Source: CAYGLF01 sp964350945 (GTDB taxonomy: Bacteria; Chlamydiota; Chlamydiia; Chlamydiales; JAAZZY01). From it: a DNA stretch of 64,000 nt. Positions 34,411 to 43,795 of the stretch are shown piece after piece (position 1 is the stretch's first letter; the number at the start of each line of letters is the position of its first letter). A program made the translations under genes and the position numbers. The stretch covers positions 1-64,000 of the forward strand of contig CAYGLF010000005.1 of the NCBI GenBank assembly GCA_964350945.1. Reading direction: 5' to 3'. The notes under the pieces are model-generated. The model had not been told where the DNA came from, ran no database searches, and saw only the letters and a list, made by a program, of their open reading frames with translations.

Positions 34411-34839
34411 CTATTCAGATAAGTACTCTAAGTAACAAAGAGGAGCATTATCACCTACTCTTGAACCACCTTTAATGATACGAGTATACCCACCATTACG
34501 CTCTGTAAATCTCAATGCAAGCACATCAAAGAGTTTCCCTATGACTTTTCTATCTGTATTGTAAGCATAAGTATTCCCCTCTTTTGCAGCGCGCTGTTCT
34601 TTAGGAGTTAATTTGTTGTACTGAATCATTAACTTCGCAATCGCTTGCCTTTTAGCTGCCAAATTTTGCTTTTTAGCAATCGTAATTAGACGATCTGCAT
34701 GACGTCTAATCTCTTTTGCCTTTGCAATTGTCGTCTGAATTCTTTCATTTTCAACTAAAGATTTCAGCATATTAGCAATTAAACATCTGCGATGAGAAGT
34801 ATTTCTTCCAAGTTTAAATGTATCTTTCTTATGTCTCAT
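34411..34839 (-). CDS. rplQ: 50S ribosomal protein L17
   Basis: Binds 23S rRNA near the tunnel exit. N-terminus RHKKDTFKLGRNTSHRRCL and KAKEIRRHADRLITIAK are the family signature. 142 residues, with a slightly longer C-terminus than E. coli (YLEYLSE). Last gene of the operon, 9 bp after rpoA, as in other bacteria. Confidence 0.97.
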   Translation of the reverse strand: MRHKKDTFKLGRNTSHRRCLIANMLKSLVENERIQTTIAKAKEIRRHADRLITIAKKQNLAAKRQAIAKLMIQYNKLTPKEQRAAKEGNTYAYNTDRKVIGKLFDVLALRFTERNGGYTRIIKGGSRVGDNAPLCYLEYLSE

Positions 34840-34848
34840 ATTTCACCT

Positions 34849-35937
34849 CTACGCAGGTTTTTCTTCTTTTTCATATTGTATTAGAACATCTTTAATATTC
34901 TCTTTTGTAATCTCATATCTTGAAAGATCCATTCCAAGAGATAGTCCCATTTCGTGTAACTTATCTTTAATTTCGTTAAGTGACTTCTTACCAAAGTTTC
35001 TATACTTAAGCATTTCTGACTCATGGTTAACAATAAGCTCACCAATCGTGTGAATATGCGCCGAATTAAGACAGTTTGTAGATCTTACTGAAAGTTCTAT
35101 TTCATTAATTCTTAAAGACAACTTTCTTAAAATTTCACCTCTATCACTATCAACATCTTCAACTTCCTCTTGGAAAGTTAGATTATAAGTGTCTAAATTT
35201 AAGAATGTTTCAAAATGCTTAATCCCTATTTGAGATGCAAATGAAAGTGCTTCTTTAGGAGTTATTCTTCCATCAGTAGTAACTTCGATAACTAACTTAT
35301 CGTAATCTGTATCTTGACCAACACGTGTGTTTTCGACAAAGTAATTAACAATTTTTACTGGTGAGAATGGCGAATCAATCACAATCTCTCCAGCTACTTT
35401 ATTTTCAATAGAGTGTCTTTCAGAAGATACATAACCTCGTCCGTAGCAAACTCTAAAAGTTACTTTGCGTTTCATTGGTTGAGTTGCAGTAAAAATTTCA
35501 AGATTAGGATTCATGACTTCAAAAAGCCCTGATTCAATCATATCAGAAACTTTAACAACATGCTGGCCGTTACCTTTATCCAGCATCTCTTGAGTAATCT
35601 CTAAATTTTTTGTAATGATATTACTTTTTGCGACATTATCACTATTTTCCTCTAAAGGAAGTCTTCTCAGCTTGATTCCTTTCATATTGAGTATGATTGT
35701 AGTCATATCTTCTAAAATACCCTCAACAGCCATGTATTCATGAGGAATACCCTCAATAGAAACAGAAATAATTGCAGGAGCTTCTATAGAAGTTAGCAGC
35801 ATTCGTCGCAGTGAATTACCAATAGTGTGACCGAAACCCCTTTCAAAAGGTTCTATAACAAATCGAGCAAAATTGGCATCTGCTTCTTCGACTGTAATTT
35901 TTTCGGGCATTTCAAATTTATTATAAAGCACCGCCAT
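34849..35937 (-). CDS. rpoA: RNA polymerase alpha subunit
   Basis: Scaffold of RNA polymerase. The N-terminal domain shows EPFERGFGHTIGNSLRRMLL and HEYMAVEGILEDMTTIILN; the C-terminal domain shows LSVRSTNCLNSAHIHTIGEL and FGKKSLNEIKDKLHEMGLSL, which contacts UP elements and activators. 362 residues, near the chlamydial norm. rpsD, usually just upstream, is missing here. Confidence 0.98.
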   Translation of the reverse strand: MAVLYNKFEMPEKITVEEADANFARFVIEPFERGFGHTIGNSLRRMLLTSIEAPAIISVSIEGIPHEYMAVEGILEDMTTIILNMKGIKLRRLPLEENSDNVAKSNIITKNLEITQEMLDKGNGQHVVKVSDMIESGLFEVMNPNLEIFTATQPMKRKVTFRVCYGRGYVSSERHSIENKVAGEIVIDSPFSPVKIVNYFVENTRVGQDTDYDKLVIEVTTDGRITPKEALSFASQIGIKHFETFLNLDTYNLTFQEEVEDVDSDRGEILRKLSLRINEIELSVRSTNCLNSAHIHTIGELIVNHESEMLKYRNFGKKSLNEIKDKLHEMGLSLGMDLSRYEITKENIKDVLIQYEKEEKPA

Positions 35938-35974
35938 GAAGGAATCTCCTTAGATCTTGTGTAATTGATTAACT

Positions 35975-36388
35975 TTAAACTCTACGTCTTTTACGAGGTC
36001 TGCAGCCATTATGAGCTACAGGGGTATTGTCTCTGATCGTTGTAATTAGTAAGCCAGAGCTTTGCAGTCCTCGAACTGCTGACTCACGTCCAGCTCCTGG
36101 TCCTTTTAAATTTACTTCGGCTTCTTTCATACCTCTAGACATTGCTGTTTTTGCTGCGTTTTGAGCTGCAACAGTGGCCGCAAATGCTGAAGATTTTCTT
36201 GAACCTGAAAAGTTAACCTTTCCAGCTGATGCCCATGAAATAACATTTCCTAATGGATCACAAATTGAAACAATCGTGTTATTGAAAGTTGCTTTTACAT
36301 AAACAACTCCCGAAGGGACAGTACGTAAAACTTTCTTTTTTGTTTTAGTAGCTTTACCTTTTGCTTTATTTTGTTGCTGTTTAGCCAC
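35975..36388 (-). CDS. rpsK: 30S ribosomal protein S11
   Basis: Platform protein next to the mRNA exit. VYVKATFNNTIVSICDPLGN and the C-terminus HNGCRPRKRRRV are diagnostic. 137 residues with a lysine/glutamine-rich N-terminus. Follows rpsM by 26 bp. Confidence 0.98.
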   Translation of the reverse strand: MAKQQQNKAKGKATKTKKKVLRTVPSGVVYVKATFNNTIVSICDPLGNVISWASAGKVNFSGSRKSSAFAATVAAQNAAKTAMSRGMKEAEVNLKGPGAGRESAVRGLQSSGLLITTIRDNTPVAHNGCRPRKRRRV

Positions 36389-36414
36389 AAACGAACTCCT
36401 TTTAATTTGTGAAT

Positions 36415-36798
36415 TTACTTAGGACCGGGTGCTTTCTTTTTACCGGCGATAGATTTTTTCTTTCCTTTTCTTGTACGAGCATTCGTACTTGTTCTTTGTC
36501 CTCTAACAGGCAAACCTGCACGATGACGCATTCCTCGGTAACAGTTGATGCTTACAAGTCTCTTAATATTATTTTGAACATAACGACGAAGGTCACCTTC
36601 AACCATATATTCTTTTTGTAAAAGTGTAGTAATTGAAGCAACTTCTTCAGGTCTCAATTTATGCGTGCGTAGGTTTGGATCCAAATTTAATTTTTGTATT
36701 ATCTCACATGATTTCTTTTTTCCAATACCGTAAATGTACGTTAGACTTATTTCAAGTCGCTTACTATCTGGTATATCAACACCTAGAATACGAGTCAT
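36415..36798 (-). CDS. rpsM: 30S ribosomal protein S13
   Basis: Head protein touching the P-site tRNA and L5. YIYGIGKKKSCEIIQKL and RGMRHRAGLPVRGQRTSTNA are typical; the basic tail ends KKKAPGPK. 127 residues. rpmJ (L36), often between secY and rpsM, is absent from the 71-bp gap. Confidence 0.97.
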   Translation of the reverse strand: MTRILGVDIPDSKRLEISLTYIYGIGKKKSCEIIQKLNLDPNLRTHKLRPEEVASITTLLQKEYMVEGDLRRYVQNNIKRLVSINCYRGMRHRAGLPVRGQRTSTNARTRKGKKKSIAGKKKAPGPK

Positions 36799-36869
36799 TA
36801 TCTCTCCATTTCATCGTTTATCTAAAAAAACGTAATTATTTTACCACACAGGGCAATTTGTTAAAATTG

Positions 36870-38243
36870 TTATCTTACCCTTGGGCGGTTTCTTTTCATT
36901 AGCCCATCATACTTCTTCATAAGAAGATGGGAGTCAATCTGTTGCATTGTATCTAATATCACACCTATAAGAATAAGGAGTGAAGTCCCTCCAAAAAAGT
37001 GGCTTATGGTTATGTCTACATTCAAAACTTTACTTACAATAGTTGGCAGTACTGCAATAGTTGCTAAAAATATAGCACCAATAAAGGTAATCCTATTCAT
37101 AGTAGATTCCAGATATTGCTGAGTAGGCTTTCCTTGACGAACTCCAGGAATAAATGCTCCATTTCTCTTCATATCAGAGGCAATTTGCTCCGGTTTAAAT
37201 TGCGTTGAGGTCCAGAAAAAAGTAAAAAATAAAATTAGAACAACATTAAGGACAGTATAAACCGTTGATCCTGGTGATAAGTAAGTAGCCATTGAAGCTA
37301 TCCATTTCATTGAAGATCCGCTTAGCATCTGTGAAATTGTTGCTGGAAACATCAAAAGTGCAGATGCAAAAATTACAGGTATAACACCTGCATAATTGAT
37401 CTTAAGTGGGATGTATGAGTTATTATCATTTGTTTGTGTACCAACTAACTGACGAGCATATTGCAAGGGAACCTTTTTTTGCCCTTGAATAACCTGTATA
37501 GTTCCCATGATCACGCATACAAAAACAATTGTAAGTATAACCAGTGATGAAATTGACATCTGACCAGCTTGTTGAGAATACAAATTCAGTTGCTTAGCTA
37601 TCAATCCAATGGCACTTGGTATCTGTGATAAAATACCTACAGCAATAATTAAACTGATTCCATTCCCAATTCCCTTTTCAGATATTTGCTCTCCAATCCA
37701 TATAAGAAAAAGGGTTCCCGTTGTCATTGTAAGAATAACAATTAAATAAAATAGCCATGGTATACCAAACGCTTGAATTTTGTATAACTCATAGATAACA
37801 ATGCCCGGTTGAGATTGGTTCATTTGAAGAGCATATCGTGCTAGAAGTGCTGATTGAAAAATTGATAGAACCGAGGCAAATAAACGAGTCCATTTTCCAA
37901 TTTTTTTCTTAGAGGCTTCTTGATTTTCTTTCATCTCTCTCTGTAGACTTGGTAGTAAAGCTACGAGCAGTTGAATCATAATTGAAGCTGTAATAAAGGG
38001 CATAATACTAAGAGCAATTACTGTCATTTGCCCAAAAGCTCCACCAGAGAAAATATCAAGTAATTGGAAAAGGTTTTGACCACCTTTACTCATAAACTTA
38101 AAGTAATTTAAAGCTAGTTCACCATTAATTCCAGGAACAGGAACAAAGGATCCTAATCTAACTACGGCAATAAGTGCCAGAGTGTATAAGACTTTTTTCT
38201 TTAAGTCTGGGATTGAAAAAATTTTTTGTACCGCTCGAAACAT
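36870..38243 (-). CDS. secY: Protein translocase subunit SecY
   Basis: Ten-helix channel of the Sec translocon. LGSFVPVPGINGELAL (plug region), SIMPFITASIMIQLL and FKPEQIASDMKRNGAFIPGV (cytosolic loop) are conserved. 457 residues, as in Chlamydiae. Located between rplO and rpsM; adk, map and infA, present here in many bacteria, are missing. Confidence 0.97.
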   Translation of the reverse strand: MFRAVQKIFSIPDLKKKVLYTLALIAVVRLGSFVPVPGINGELALNYFKFMSKGGQNLFQLLDIFSGGAFGQMTVIALSIMPFITASIMIQLLVALLPSLQREMKENQEASKKKIGKWTRLFASVLSIFQSALLARYALQMNQSQPGIVIYELYKIQAFGIPWLFYLIVILTMTTGTLFLIWIGEQISEKGIGNGISLIIAVGILSQIPSAIGLIAKQLNLYSQQAGQMSISSLVILTIVFVCVIMGTIQVIQGQKKVPLQYARQLVGTQTNDNNSYIPLKINYAGVIPVIFASALLMFPATISQMLSGSSMKWIASMATYLSPGSTVYTVLNVVLILFFTFFWTSTQFKPEQIASDMKRNGAFIPGVRQGKPTQQYLESTMNRITFIGAIFLATIAVLPTIVSKVLNVDITISHFFGGTSLLILIGVILDTMQQIDSHLLMKKYDGLMKRNRPRVR

Positions 38244-38249
38244 ATCTTT

Positions 38250-38693
38250 TTATTTGACCGTTTTATATTTTATTTTCGCTGCTTCAAGCTTTTCGATTGC
38301 AGTTTTTGAGAATGCGTTTAACTCAATGGTAACTTTTTTAGTTAATTCACCCTGAGCTAATAGTTTTACACCATACGAAGGTCCGCTTACGAAACCACGC
38401 TGTCTTAGTGTATCTATATTTACAACATCACCATCTTGGTAGATATCTTCTAATTGCTCTAAGTTCACTGTATCAACAGGTCTTCTAAAACGAGCATTTG
38501 AAAAACCACGTGTTGGTAGTTTTTGAAATAATCGAACACCACCACCTTCATAGGTATGTCTTCTTTTATAGCCAGATCTAGATCCAGCTCCTTTTTCACC
38601 GCGCCCAGACGTTTTGCCTAAGCCACTTCCTGGACCTCGTCCCAAACGGTTTCTTTTATTCTTAAGTTTTGATGCGAATTGATTCAGTTTCAT
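38250..38693 (-). CDS. rplO: 50S ribosomal protein L15
   Basis: 23S rRNA-binding protein with the glycine-rich extension RLGRGPGSGLGKTSGRGEKG at the N-terminus. 147 residues. It follows rpsE directly; rpmD (L30), usually between them, is missing, as in Chlamydia. Confidence 0.96.
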   Translation of the reverse strand: MKLNQFASKLKNKRNRLGRGPGSGLGKTSGRGEKGAGSRSGYKRRHTYEGGGVRLFQKLPTRGFSNARFRRPVDTVNLEQLEDIYQDGDVVNIDTLRQRGFVSGPSYGVKLLAQGELTKKVTIELNAFSKTAIEKLEAAKIKYKTVK

Positions 38694-39197
38694 CTAAGCA
38701 ATCCCTCTTGATTGTAAGCATTCTTCTTTATTACGTAGCTGTCTTAGTGCTTTAAAAGTTGCATGAACTAGGTTCATTGGGTTGTTACAACCTAAACTTT
38801 TAGCAACAACATCTTTAATCCCCGCTAATTCCAAAATTGCACGAACTTTAGAACCTGCAATAATACCAGTACCTTCTCGAGCAGGCTTTAGTAGTAAAAC
38901 AGCTCCATCAAACCTCACTAGAATCTCATGAGGAATTGTGGTGCCATTTCTTTTTACGGTCATTATGTTTCGTTTTGCATCATCAGCACCTTTTCTAATT
39001 GAGTCTGCAACTTCATTCGCCTTCGCAAAGCCATATCCAATATGATTGTTATAATCTCCTACTAAAATCAAAGCTGAAAAACTAAATTTTCTACCACCTT
39101 TTAAAACTTTTGAACATCGATTAATGAACAATACTTTTTCTTCAAATTCAGTAGTAAAATCTTGTATATTTTGATTTTGCTGGTTACTTGTAGTCAT
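38694..39197 (-). CDS. rpsE: 30S ribosomal protein S5
   Basis: Accuracy protein at the mRNA entrance. VLKGGRKFSFSALILVGDYN and RAILELAGIKDVVAKSLGCN are the two conserved halves. 167 residues. Confidence 0.97.
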   Translation of the reverse strand: MTTSNQQNQNIQDFTTEFEEKVLFINRCSKVLKGGRKFSFSALILVGDYNNHIGYGFAKANEVADSIRKGADDAKRNIMTVKRNGTTIPHEILVRFDGAVLLLKPAREGTGIIAGSKVRAILELAGIKDVVAKSLGCNNPMNLVHATFKALRQLRNKEECLQSRGIA

Positions 39198-39217
39198 AAT
39201 TCTCTTTTTTTAATTAG

Positions 39218-39577
39218 TTATATTTGTAGACCGTTCTCACGAACAGTATCTGCTAATCGTGCTATCTGACCGTGGTATTTATTACCTCTACGATCTAAGA
39301 CAGCCATTTTTATACCTTTTTTTTCACAAAGCGATGCAATTAATTCCCCTAAAACTTTAGCGGACTCACGGCTAGGACTCATTTTTATCTCTTTGCTAAG
39401 AGTTGTTCCACTAACCAAGGTTACTCCTTTTAGGTCATCGATAAGTTGAACACTGAGTTGCTTATTTGTTTTCGAGATACATAATCTTGGACGTTCTGCT
39501 GTTCCCTTGATTTTCTTGCGTATCCTTAAGACTCGTTTCTTTTTTCTTTCAATCGACTTAAGCTGACTTTTTTCCAT
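39218..39577 (-). CDS. rplR: 50S ribosomal protein L18
   Basis: Binds 5S rRNA with L5. ERPRLCISKTNKQLSVQLID and DRRGNKYHGQIARLADTVRE match the family. 119 residues. Confidence 0.96.
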   Translation of the reverse strand: MEKSQLKSIERKKKRVLRIRKKIKGTAERPRLCISKTNKQLSVQLIDDLKGVTLVSGTTLSKEIKMSPSRESAKVLGELIASLCEKKGIKMAVLDRRGNKYHGQIARLADTVRENGLQI

Positions 39578-39597
39578 GATACTTTATTCCTAAATAA

Positions 39598-40140
39598 TTA
39601 CTTTTTAGCAGCAGACTTACCTGCTTTTCTTCTGAGATATTTACCAACATAATGGACACCTTTTCCTTTGTAAGGTTCAGGTTTTCTTAGATGATGGAGT
39701 TCCGCTGCAAATTGACCAATAAGTTGCTTATCAATCCCAGAAATAGTTACGAGTGTGTTCTTTTCCACATCCACACTAAGACCTTCAGGAATTTTTTTAA
39801 TAGTTGGATGAGAAAATCCAAGTTGGAGATTCACATCATTACCTTGAACAGCTGCACGGTAACCGACACCTTTTAGTTCTAGTTTCTTAGAAAATCCTGT
39901 TGTCACACCCAAGACCATGTTGTTAATGAGTGTTCGGTAAAGTCCATGAAACTTGGAGTGACAGTCTTTTTCATTTTCAATCAAAAGAGATACCGAGCCA
40001 TCTTCCACCACGATATTTATTTTTTTTAGAACCTTTAGTTCTAATTTTCCTTTTGGTCCTTTGACAGTGACCAGCATATTATCGACCGTACATTCTACTC
40101 CCTTAGGCAGGAGAATCGGTTGCTTTCCTAATTTTGACAT
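39598..40140 (-). CDS. rplF: 50S ribosomal protein L6
   Basis: Binds the sarcin-ricin region. VTVKGPKGKLELKV near the start, LKGVGYRAAVQGNDVNLQLG centrally and RKPEPYKGKGVHYVG near the end are diagnostic. 180 residues. Confidence 0.97.
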   Translation of the reverse strand: MSKLGKQPILLPKGVECTVDNMLVTVKGPKGKLELKVLKKINIVVEDGSVSLLIENEKDCHSKFHGLYRTLINNMVLGVTTGFSKKLELKGVGYRAAVQGNDVNLQLGFSHPTIKKIPEGLSVDVEKNTLVTISGIDKQLIGQFAAELHHLRKPEPYKGKGVHYVGKYLRRKAGKSAAKK

Positions 40141-40158
40141 ATCAATTTCTCCTAAATA

Positions 40159-40551
40159 TTACCACGCAAAGGCGAGCAGTTCTCCGCCAATATTTTTCTT
40201 TTTCGCTTCTTGTCCATCCATTATTCCGTTGGAGGTGGATAAAATACTGATCCCCATTCCTCCTAGAACACGTGGTATTTGATCTTTCGATACATATCTG
40301 CGCATACCAGGTCTTGATTTGCGATCAATTCTCTTGATTACAGGATTTCTGTTAGAATCATACTTCAGCATAATTTTAAGAAAAGGTCTTACATCATCTT
40401 TTATTAATTTATAACCATCAATAAAGCCTTTATCGTGGAGTACTTTTAATATTTCTAATTTGATTTTAGAATAAGGAGCTACCGTATAACGGTTTTGTGC
40501 CTGTGAAGCATTTCTTATTCTTGTTAATAAGTCGGCAATTGGATCAGTCAT
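40159..40551 (-). CDS. rpsH: 30S ribosomal protein S8
   Basis: Core 16S-binding protein. DPIADLLTRIRNASQAQ at the start and ISILSTSNGIMDGQEAK near the end are conserved. 130 residues. rpsN (S14), normally between rplE and rpsH, is absent. Confidence 0.97.
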   Translation of the reverse strand: MTDPIADLLTRIRNASQAQNRYTVAPYSKIKLEILKVLHDKGFIDGYKLIKDDVRPFLKIMLKYDSNRNPVIKRIDRKSRPGMRRYVSKDQIPRVLGGMGISILSTSNGIMDGQEAKKKNIGGELLAFAW

Positions 40552-40560
40552 AGTAACTTC

Positions 40561-41106
40561 CTATTTATTTTTCCCTTTAAATGGCATTCCCATTTGAGTT
40601 AGTAATTCAAGACATTCTGCATCGGTTTGTGCCGAAGTTACGAATGTAATATGCATTCCTTGAGCTCGCTTTACTTTATCTAAATCGATCTCAGGGAATA
40701 TTTGCTGGTCATCAATTCCGAGTGAATAGTTACCATTCCCGTCACATTTAGTATTAAAGCCTCTAAAATCGCGGATACGTGGTGCGCTAATATGAATGAA
40801 TCTATAGAGGAAGTCATACATGCGAGAACCTCTTAAAGTTACCTTCAAACCAACATTTTGACCTTCTCTTAATTTAAAGTTTGAAACTGATTTTTTAGCT
40901 TTCATTAAAATAGGTTTTTGCGCAGAAAGCATTGTAAGTTCATTAATACAATCTTGAACTGCATTTTTGTCCTTAAGTGCTTGTGCAATTCCCATGTTAA
41001 TTACAATCTTCTTTAAAACTGGAACCTGCATTACATTTTTATATGCAAACTTTTCCTTAAGTTTAGGTGTAATCTCTGTCTTATATCTTTCCTGTAAAAC
41101 ACTCAT
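40561..41106 (-). CDS. rplE: 50S ribosomal protein L5
   Basis: Central protuberance protein binding 5S rRNA and P-site tRNA. MQVPVLKKIVINMGIAQA and FKLREGQNVGLKVTLRG are typical, as is FPEIDLDKVKRAQGMHI. 181 residues. Confidence 0.97.
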   Translation of the reverse strand: MSVLQERYKTEITPKLKEKFAYKNVMQVPVLKKIVINMGIAQALKDKNAVQDCINELTMLSAQKPILMKAKKSVSNFKLREGQNVGLKVTLRGSRMYDFLYRFIHISAPRIRDFRGFNTKCDGNGNYSLGIDDQQIFPEIDLDKVKRAQGMHITFVTSAQTDAECLELLTQMGMPFKGKNK

Positions 41107-41114
41107 AATATTCT

Positions 41115-41474
41115 CTATTTGCTCGTATCTTTTTTGATTTTCTTAGCTGGCTTAAGGGTATTTCGATAGACAACAGTTTTCCCTTTACTTTGGTAAACTA
41201 GCTCTTTTTCCCCCTTCTCATTAATCTGAAGTTTTACCTTTTCTTTAGGCTCAGCTTCAATATAGAGACGGACATTCGATATATGCACGGGTTTTTCTAT
41301 TTCAAGAATTTGACCTAGTTTATTTTGACCTTGTGGTTTCATATGTTTTTTTCGAACATTGATACCTTTGACCAAAATACGTTCTTTACTTTTTGCTAGA
41401 ACTTGACCAACTTTCCCTTTATCATTTCCTGCAATAACGAGGACATTATCGCCAGATCTAATCCATTTTCTCAT
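41115..41474 (-). CDS. rplX: 50S ribosomal protein L24
   Basis: Assembly initiator with a KOW motif, NVLVIAGNDKGKVGQVLAKS. 119 residues, a little longer than E. coli at the lysine-rich C-terminus (LKPAKKIKKDTSK). Confidence 0.96.
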   Translation of the reverse strand: MRKWIRSGDNVLVIAGNDKGKVGQVLAKSKERILVKGINVRKKHMKPQGQNKLGQILEIEKPVHISNVRLYIEAEPKEKVKLQINEKGEKELVYQSKGKTVVYRNTLKPAKKIKKDTSK

Positions 41475-41488
41475 TGTTATACCTTATT

Positions 41489-41857
41489 TTAAATCACTTC
41501 TGGAGCAAGTGAGCTAATTTTCAAATACCCTTTTTCTCTAACTTCGCGGGCTACCGGCCCAAAAATTCGAGTTCCTTTAGGGTTCCCTTTATCATCAATG
41601 ATCACACAACTATTCGTATCGAATTTAAGCTTTGATCCATCAGGCCTTCTAATATATGAGGAAGTTCTGACAACAACAGCTTTAATTACAGTTCCTTTTT
41701 TAGCAGTCGCTCCTGGTTGTGATTCCTTGACGGCACAAACAATAATGTCTCCAACTGCTGCATACCTTCTTTTAGATCCACCTAAAACTTTAAAGCACAT
41801 CACACGCTTAGCACCTGTATTGTCTGCAACTTTAAGCTCTGTTTGCTGTTGTATCAT
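41489..41857 (-). CDS. rplN: 50S ribosomal protein L14
   Basis: Intersubunit bridge protein. MIQQQTELKVADNTGAKRVM at the start and GNPKGTRIFGPVAREVRE near the end are near-universal. The 122 residues equal the usual length. Confidence 0.98.
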   Translation of the reverse strand: MIQQQTELKVADNTGAKRVMCFKVLGGSKRRYAAVGDIIVCAVKESQPGATAKKGTVIKAVVVRTSSYIRRPDGSKLKFDTNSCVIIDDKGNPKGTRIFGPVAREVREKGYLKISSLAPEVI

Positions 41858-41858
41858 T

Positions 41859-42137
41859 TTACTTATTCCCTTCTATTTTCTTGACGACCAACCATTTTTT
41901 TGTCTTGGAGTATGGACGGCATTCTTTAATTAAAACGCGATCGCCTACTTTGATTTCATTTGATTGATCATGTGCATAATATTTTTTACCACGAGTTATA
42001 ACCTTCTGGTACCTGGGATGTCTTATTGTTGTATTTACATTCACAACAACTGTATTATCCATTTTGTCAGATAGAACTTCCCCTATCTTTTCACGTCTCT
42101 TACCTCGGGTATTTTCAGATAGTACCTGCATGATCAT
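41859..42137 (-). CDS. rpsQ: 30S ribosomal protein S17
   Basis: OB-fold 16S-binding protein. RREKIGEVLSDKMDNTVVVN and VGDRVLIKECRPYSKTKKW are the signature. 92 residues. The ATG overlaps the rpmC stop (ATGA). Confidence 0.96.
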   Translation of the reverse strand: MIMQVLSENTRGKRREKIGEVLSDKMDNTVVVNVNTTIRHPRYQKVITRGKKYYAHDQSNEIKVGDRVLIKECRPYSKTKKWLVVKKIEGNK

Positions 42138-42352
42138 TTAACCTTATGTTCTTGTGTTTGTTTCATATTAATCGCTGTTAAAGCCCTTGCAATGTCCTTT
42201 CTATATTTTTTTAGAAGGTGTGGTTTATCAAGCTTTCTATTAAGGCGATATTCATTTCTTAGCTTATAAAGATTTTCTGCACTCTCTGTGCAAACTAATT
42301 TGAGCTGATCAATTGTTTTTTCTTGGTCTGATACTTTAGTTTTTTTAGCCAT
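42134..42352 (-). CDS. rpmC: 50S ribosomal protein L29
   Basis: Tunnel-exit protein, two helices: LVCTESAENLYKLRNEYRLN and LLKKYRKDIARALTAINMKQ. ATG 42352 is chosen since AGAGG lies just upstream; it gives 72 residues, while an earlier in-frame start at 42388 would overlap rplP. Confidence 0.93.
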   Translation of the reverse strand: MAKKTKVSDQEKTIDQLKLVCTESAENLYKLRNEYRLNRKLDKPHLLKKYRKDIARALTAINMKQTQEHKVK

Positions 42353-42362
42353 GTTTTCCTCT

Positions 42363-42782
42363 TTAAACTCTCTCAACTCGTTCAACAAAACGCGTTCTAA
42401 TTCCTAGTTTAGCAGATGCTCTTCCAAATGCCTGTTGTGCAATTTCTCGAGATACATTAGCTACTTCAAACAAAATTTTACCAGGCCTTACTACAGCAAC
42501 CCATTTGTCAACAGATCCTTTACCTTTTCCCATACGAACCTCGGCAGGTTTCTTTGTCACAGCTTTGTCCGGGAATACTCGAATCCAAACCTTACCCTTT
42601 CTTTGGAAAAATCTGTTGATTGCAATACGGCATGCTTCAATTTGTGTATTTGTGATACGTCCACGTTCCAGTACTTGAATCCCGTACTCTCCAAAGTCTA
42701 CAAAACTTCCACCTTTGCTAAGTCCAGCGTGCTGTCCTTTCTGCTGTTTTCTAAATTTAGTTTTTTTGGGCATTAAAGCCAT
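42363..42782 (-). CDS. rplP: 50S ribosomal protein L16
   Basis: Positions A-site tRNA and needs late assembly. PKKTKFRKQQKGQHAGLSKG at the start, KVWIRVFPDKAVTKKPAEVR and MGKGKGSVDKWVAVVRPG follow. 139 residues. ATG 42773 is an alternative start three codons in. Confidence 0.97.
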   Translation of the reverse strand: MALMPKKTKFRKQQKGQHAGLSKGGSFVDFGEYGIQVLERGRITNTQIEACRIAINRFFQRKGKVWIRVFPDKAVTKKPAEVRMGKGKGSVDKWVAVVRPGKILFEVANVSREIAQQAFGRASAKLGIRTRFVERVERV

Positions 42783-42783
42783 T

Positions 42784-43431
42784 TTAAGTTCCTCCGTTCG
42801 CTGCTAGAAGTTCTTCGCCACGGTTAATCCATACCTTAATTCCTATGGTTCCATAGGTTGTTTCAGCTCGCGCCGTTGCATAATCAATGTCTGCTTTAAT
42901 AGTGTGAAGCGGTATAGAACCTTCCTTATACCACTCACTTCTTGCAATCTCAGCACCACCTAGTCGGCCTGAGATTTGAACCTTAATGCCATGACAACCT
43001 GCATCTCTAGAGGATTGGATTGCCTTTTTTAAAGCTCTTCTAAAAGCAACACGTCTTTCTATTTGTTTAGAAATACCTTCTGCAACTAGTAACGCTTCTA
43101 GGTCAGGTCTTTTAACTTCCTCAACTTCTACCCAGACTTCTTTTCCAGTTAGTTGACTTAGTTCTTTTTTAAGAAGATCAATTTCTGCACCTTTCTTACC
43201 TATAACCAGACCAGGTCTTGCGGTATGAATAGTAACTTCAATTTTCTCACTCAAACGTTTAATAATAATCTTGGATGAACCTTCGCAGGTTGATTTTTTC
43301 TTTAAATACTTTCTAATTGCGAAATCTTCTAAAAGTAGATCGCCATACTCTTCTTTGTTGGCGTACCAAACAGAGTGCCATTTCTTATTTCTAACTAATC
43401 GAAATCCAGTTGGACAGACTTTCTGACCCAT
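42784..43431 (-). CDS. rpsC: 30S ribosomal protein S3
   Basis: mRNA entrance protein with a KH domain (ARPGLVIGKKGAEIDLLKKE). N-terminus MGQKVCPTGFRLVRNKKWHS and the C-terminal GTIGIKVWINRGEEL are conserved. 215 residues. Confidence 0.97.
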   Translation of the reverse strand: MGQKVCPTGFRLVRNKKWHSVWYANKEEYGDLLLEDFAIRKYLKKKSTCEGSSKIIIKRLSEKIEVTIHTARPGLVIGKKGAEIDLLKKELSQLTGKEVWVEVEEVKRPDLEALLVAEGISKQIERRVAFRRALKKAIQSSRDAGCHGIKVQISGRLGGAEIARSEWYKEGSIPLHTIKADIDYATARAETTYGTIGIKVWINRGEELLAANGGT

Positions 43432-43436
43432 GTAGT

Positions 43437-43784
43437 TTACTCCTTATCGCTTCCGACAACAATCGTAAAATGGCTCATACGCTTAAGAACCGGTGAACGA
43501 CCGCCTTTATTTCTTGGTTTTGCCCGTTTTAATCTTGGGCCTTCATCTACTTTAACTTCTAACACTTTCATGTTCTCACGCTTGAGATCTGACTGCATCT
43601 CCATATTTGCGACTGCACTGTCGAGCGTTTTTTTAAACATTCTGCCAGCCTTTAAACCGCTAAACTCTAGTTGAGCTTTCGCTTGAACGACATCCATACC
43701 TCGGATGACATTTGCGATTAAACGTGCCTTAAGAGGACTGATTCTTAAGTATTTTGACTTTGCTGTTGCCAGTTCCATATTCAT
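43437..43784 (-). CDS. rplV: 50S ribosomal protein L22
   Basis: Lines the exit tunnel with an extended hairpin (GPRLKRAKPRNKGGRSPVLK), the macrolide-response region. 115 residues. ATG 43778 is an alternative start. Confidence 0.96.
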   Translation of the reverse strand: MNMELATAKSKYLRISPLKARLIANVIRGMDVVQAKAQLEFSGLKAGRMFKKTLDSAVANMEMQSDLKRENMKVLEVKVDEGPRLKRAKPRNKGGRSPVLKRMSHFTIVVGSDKE

Positions 43785-43795
43785 TCTCTCACTAT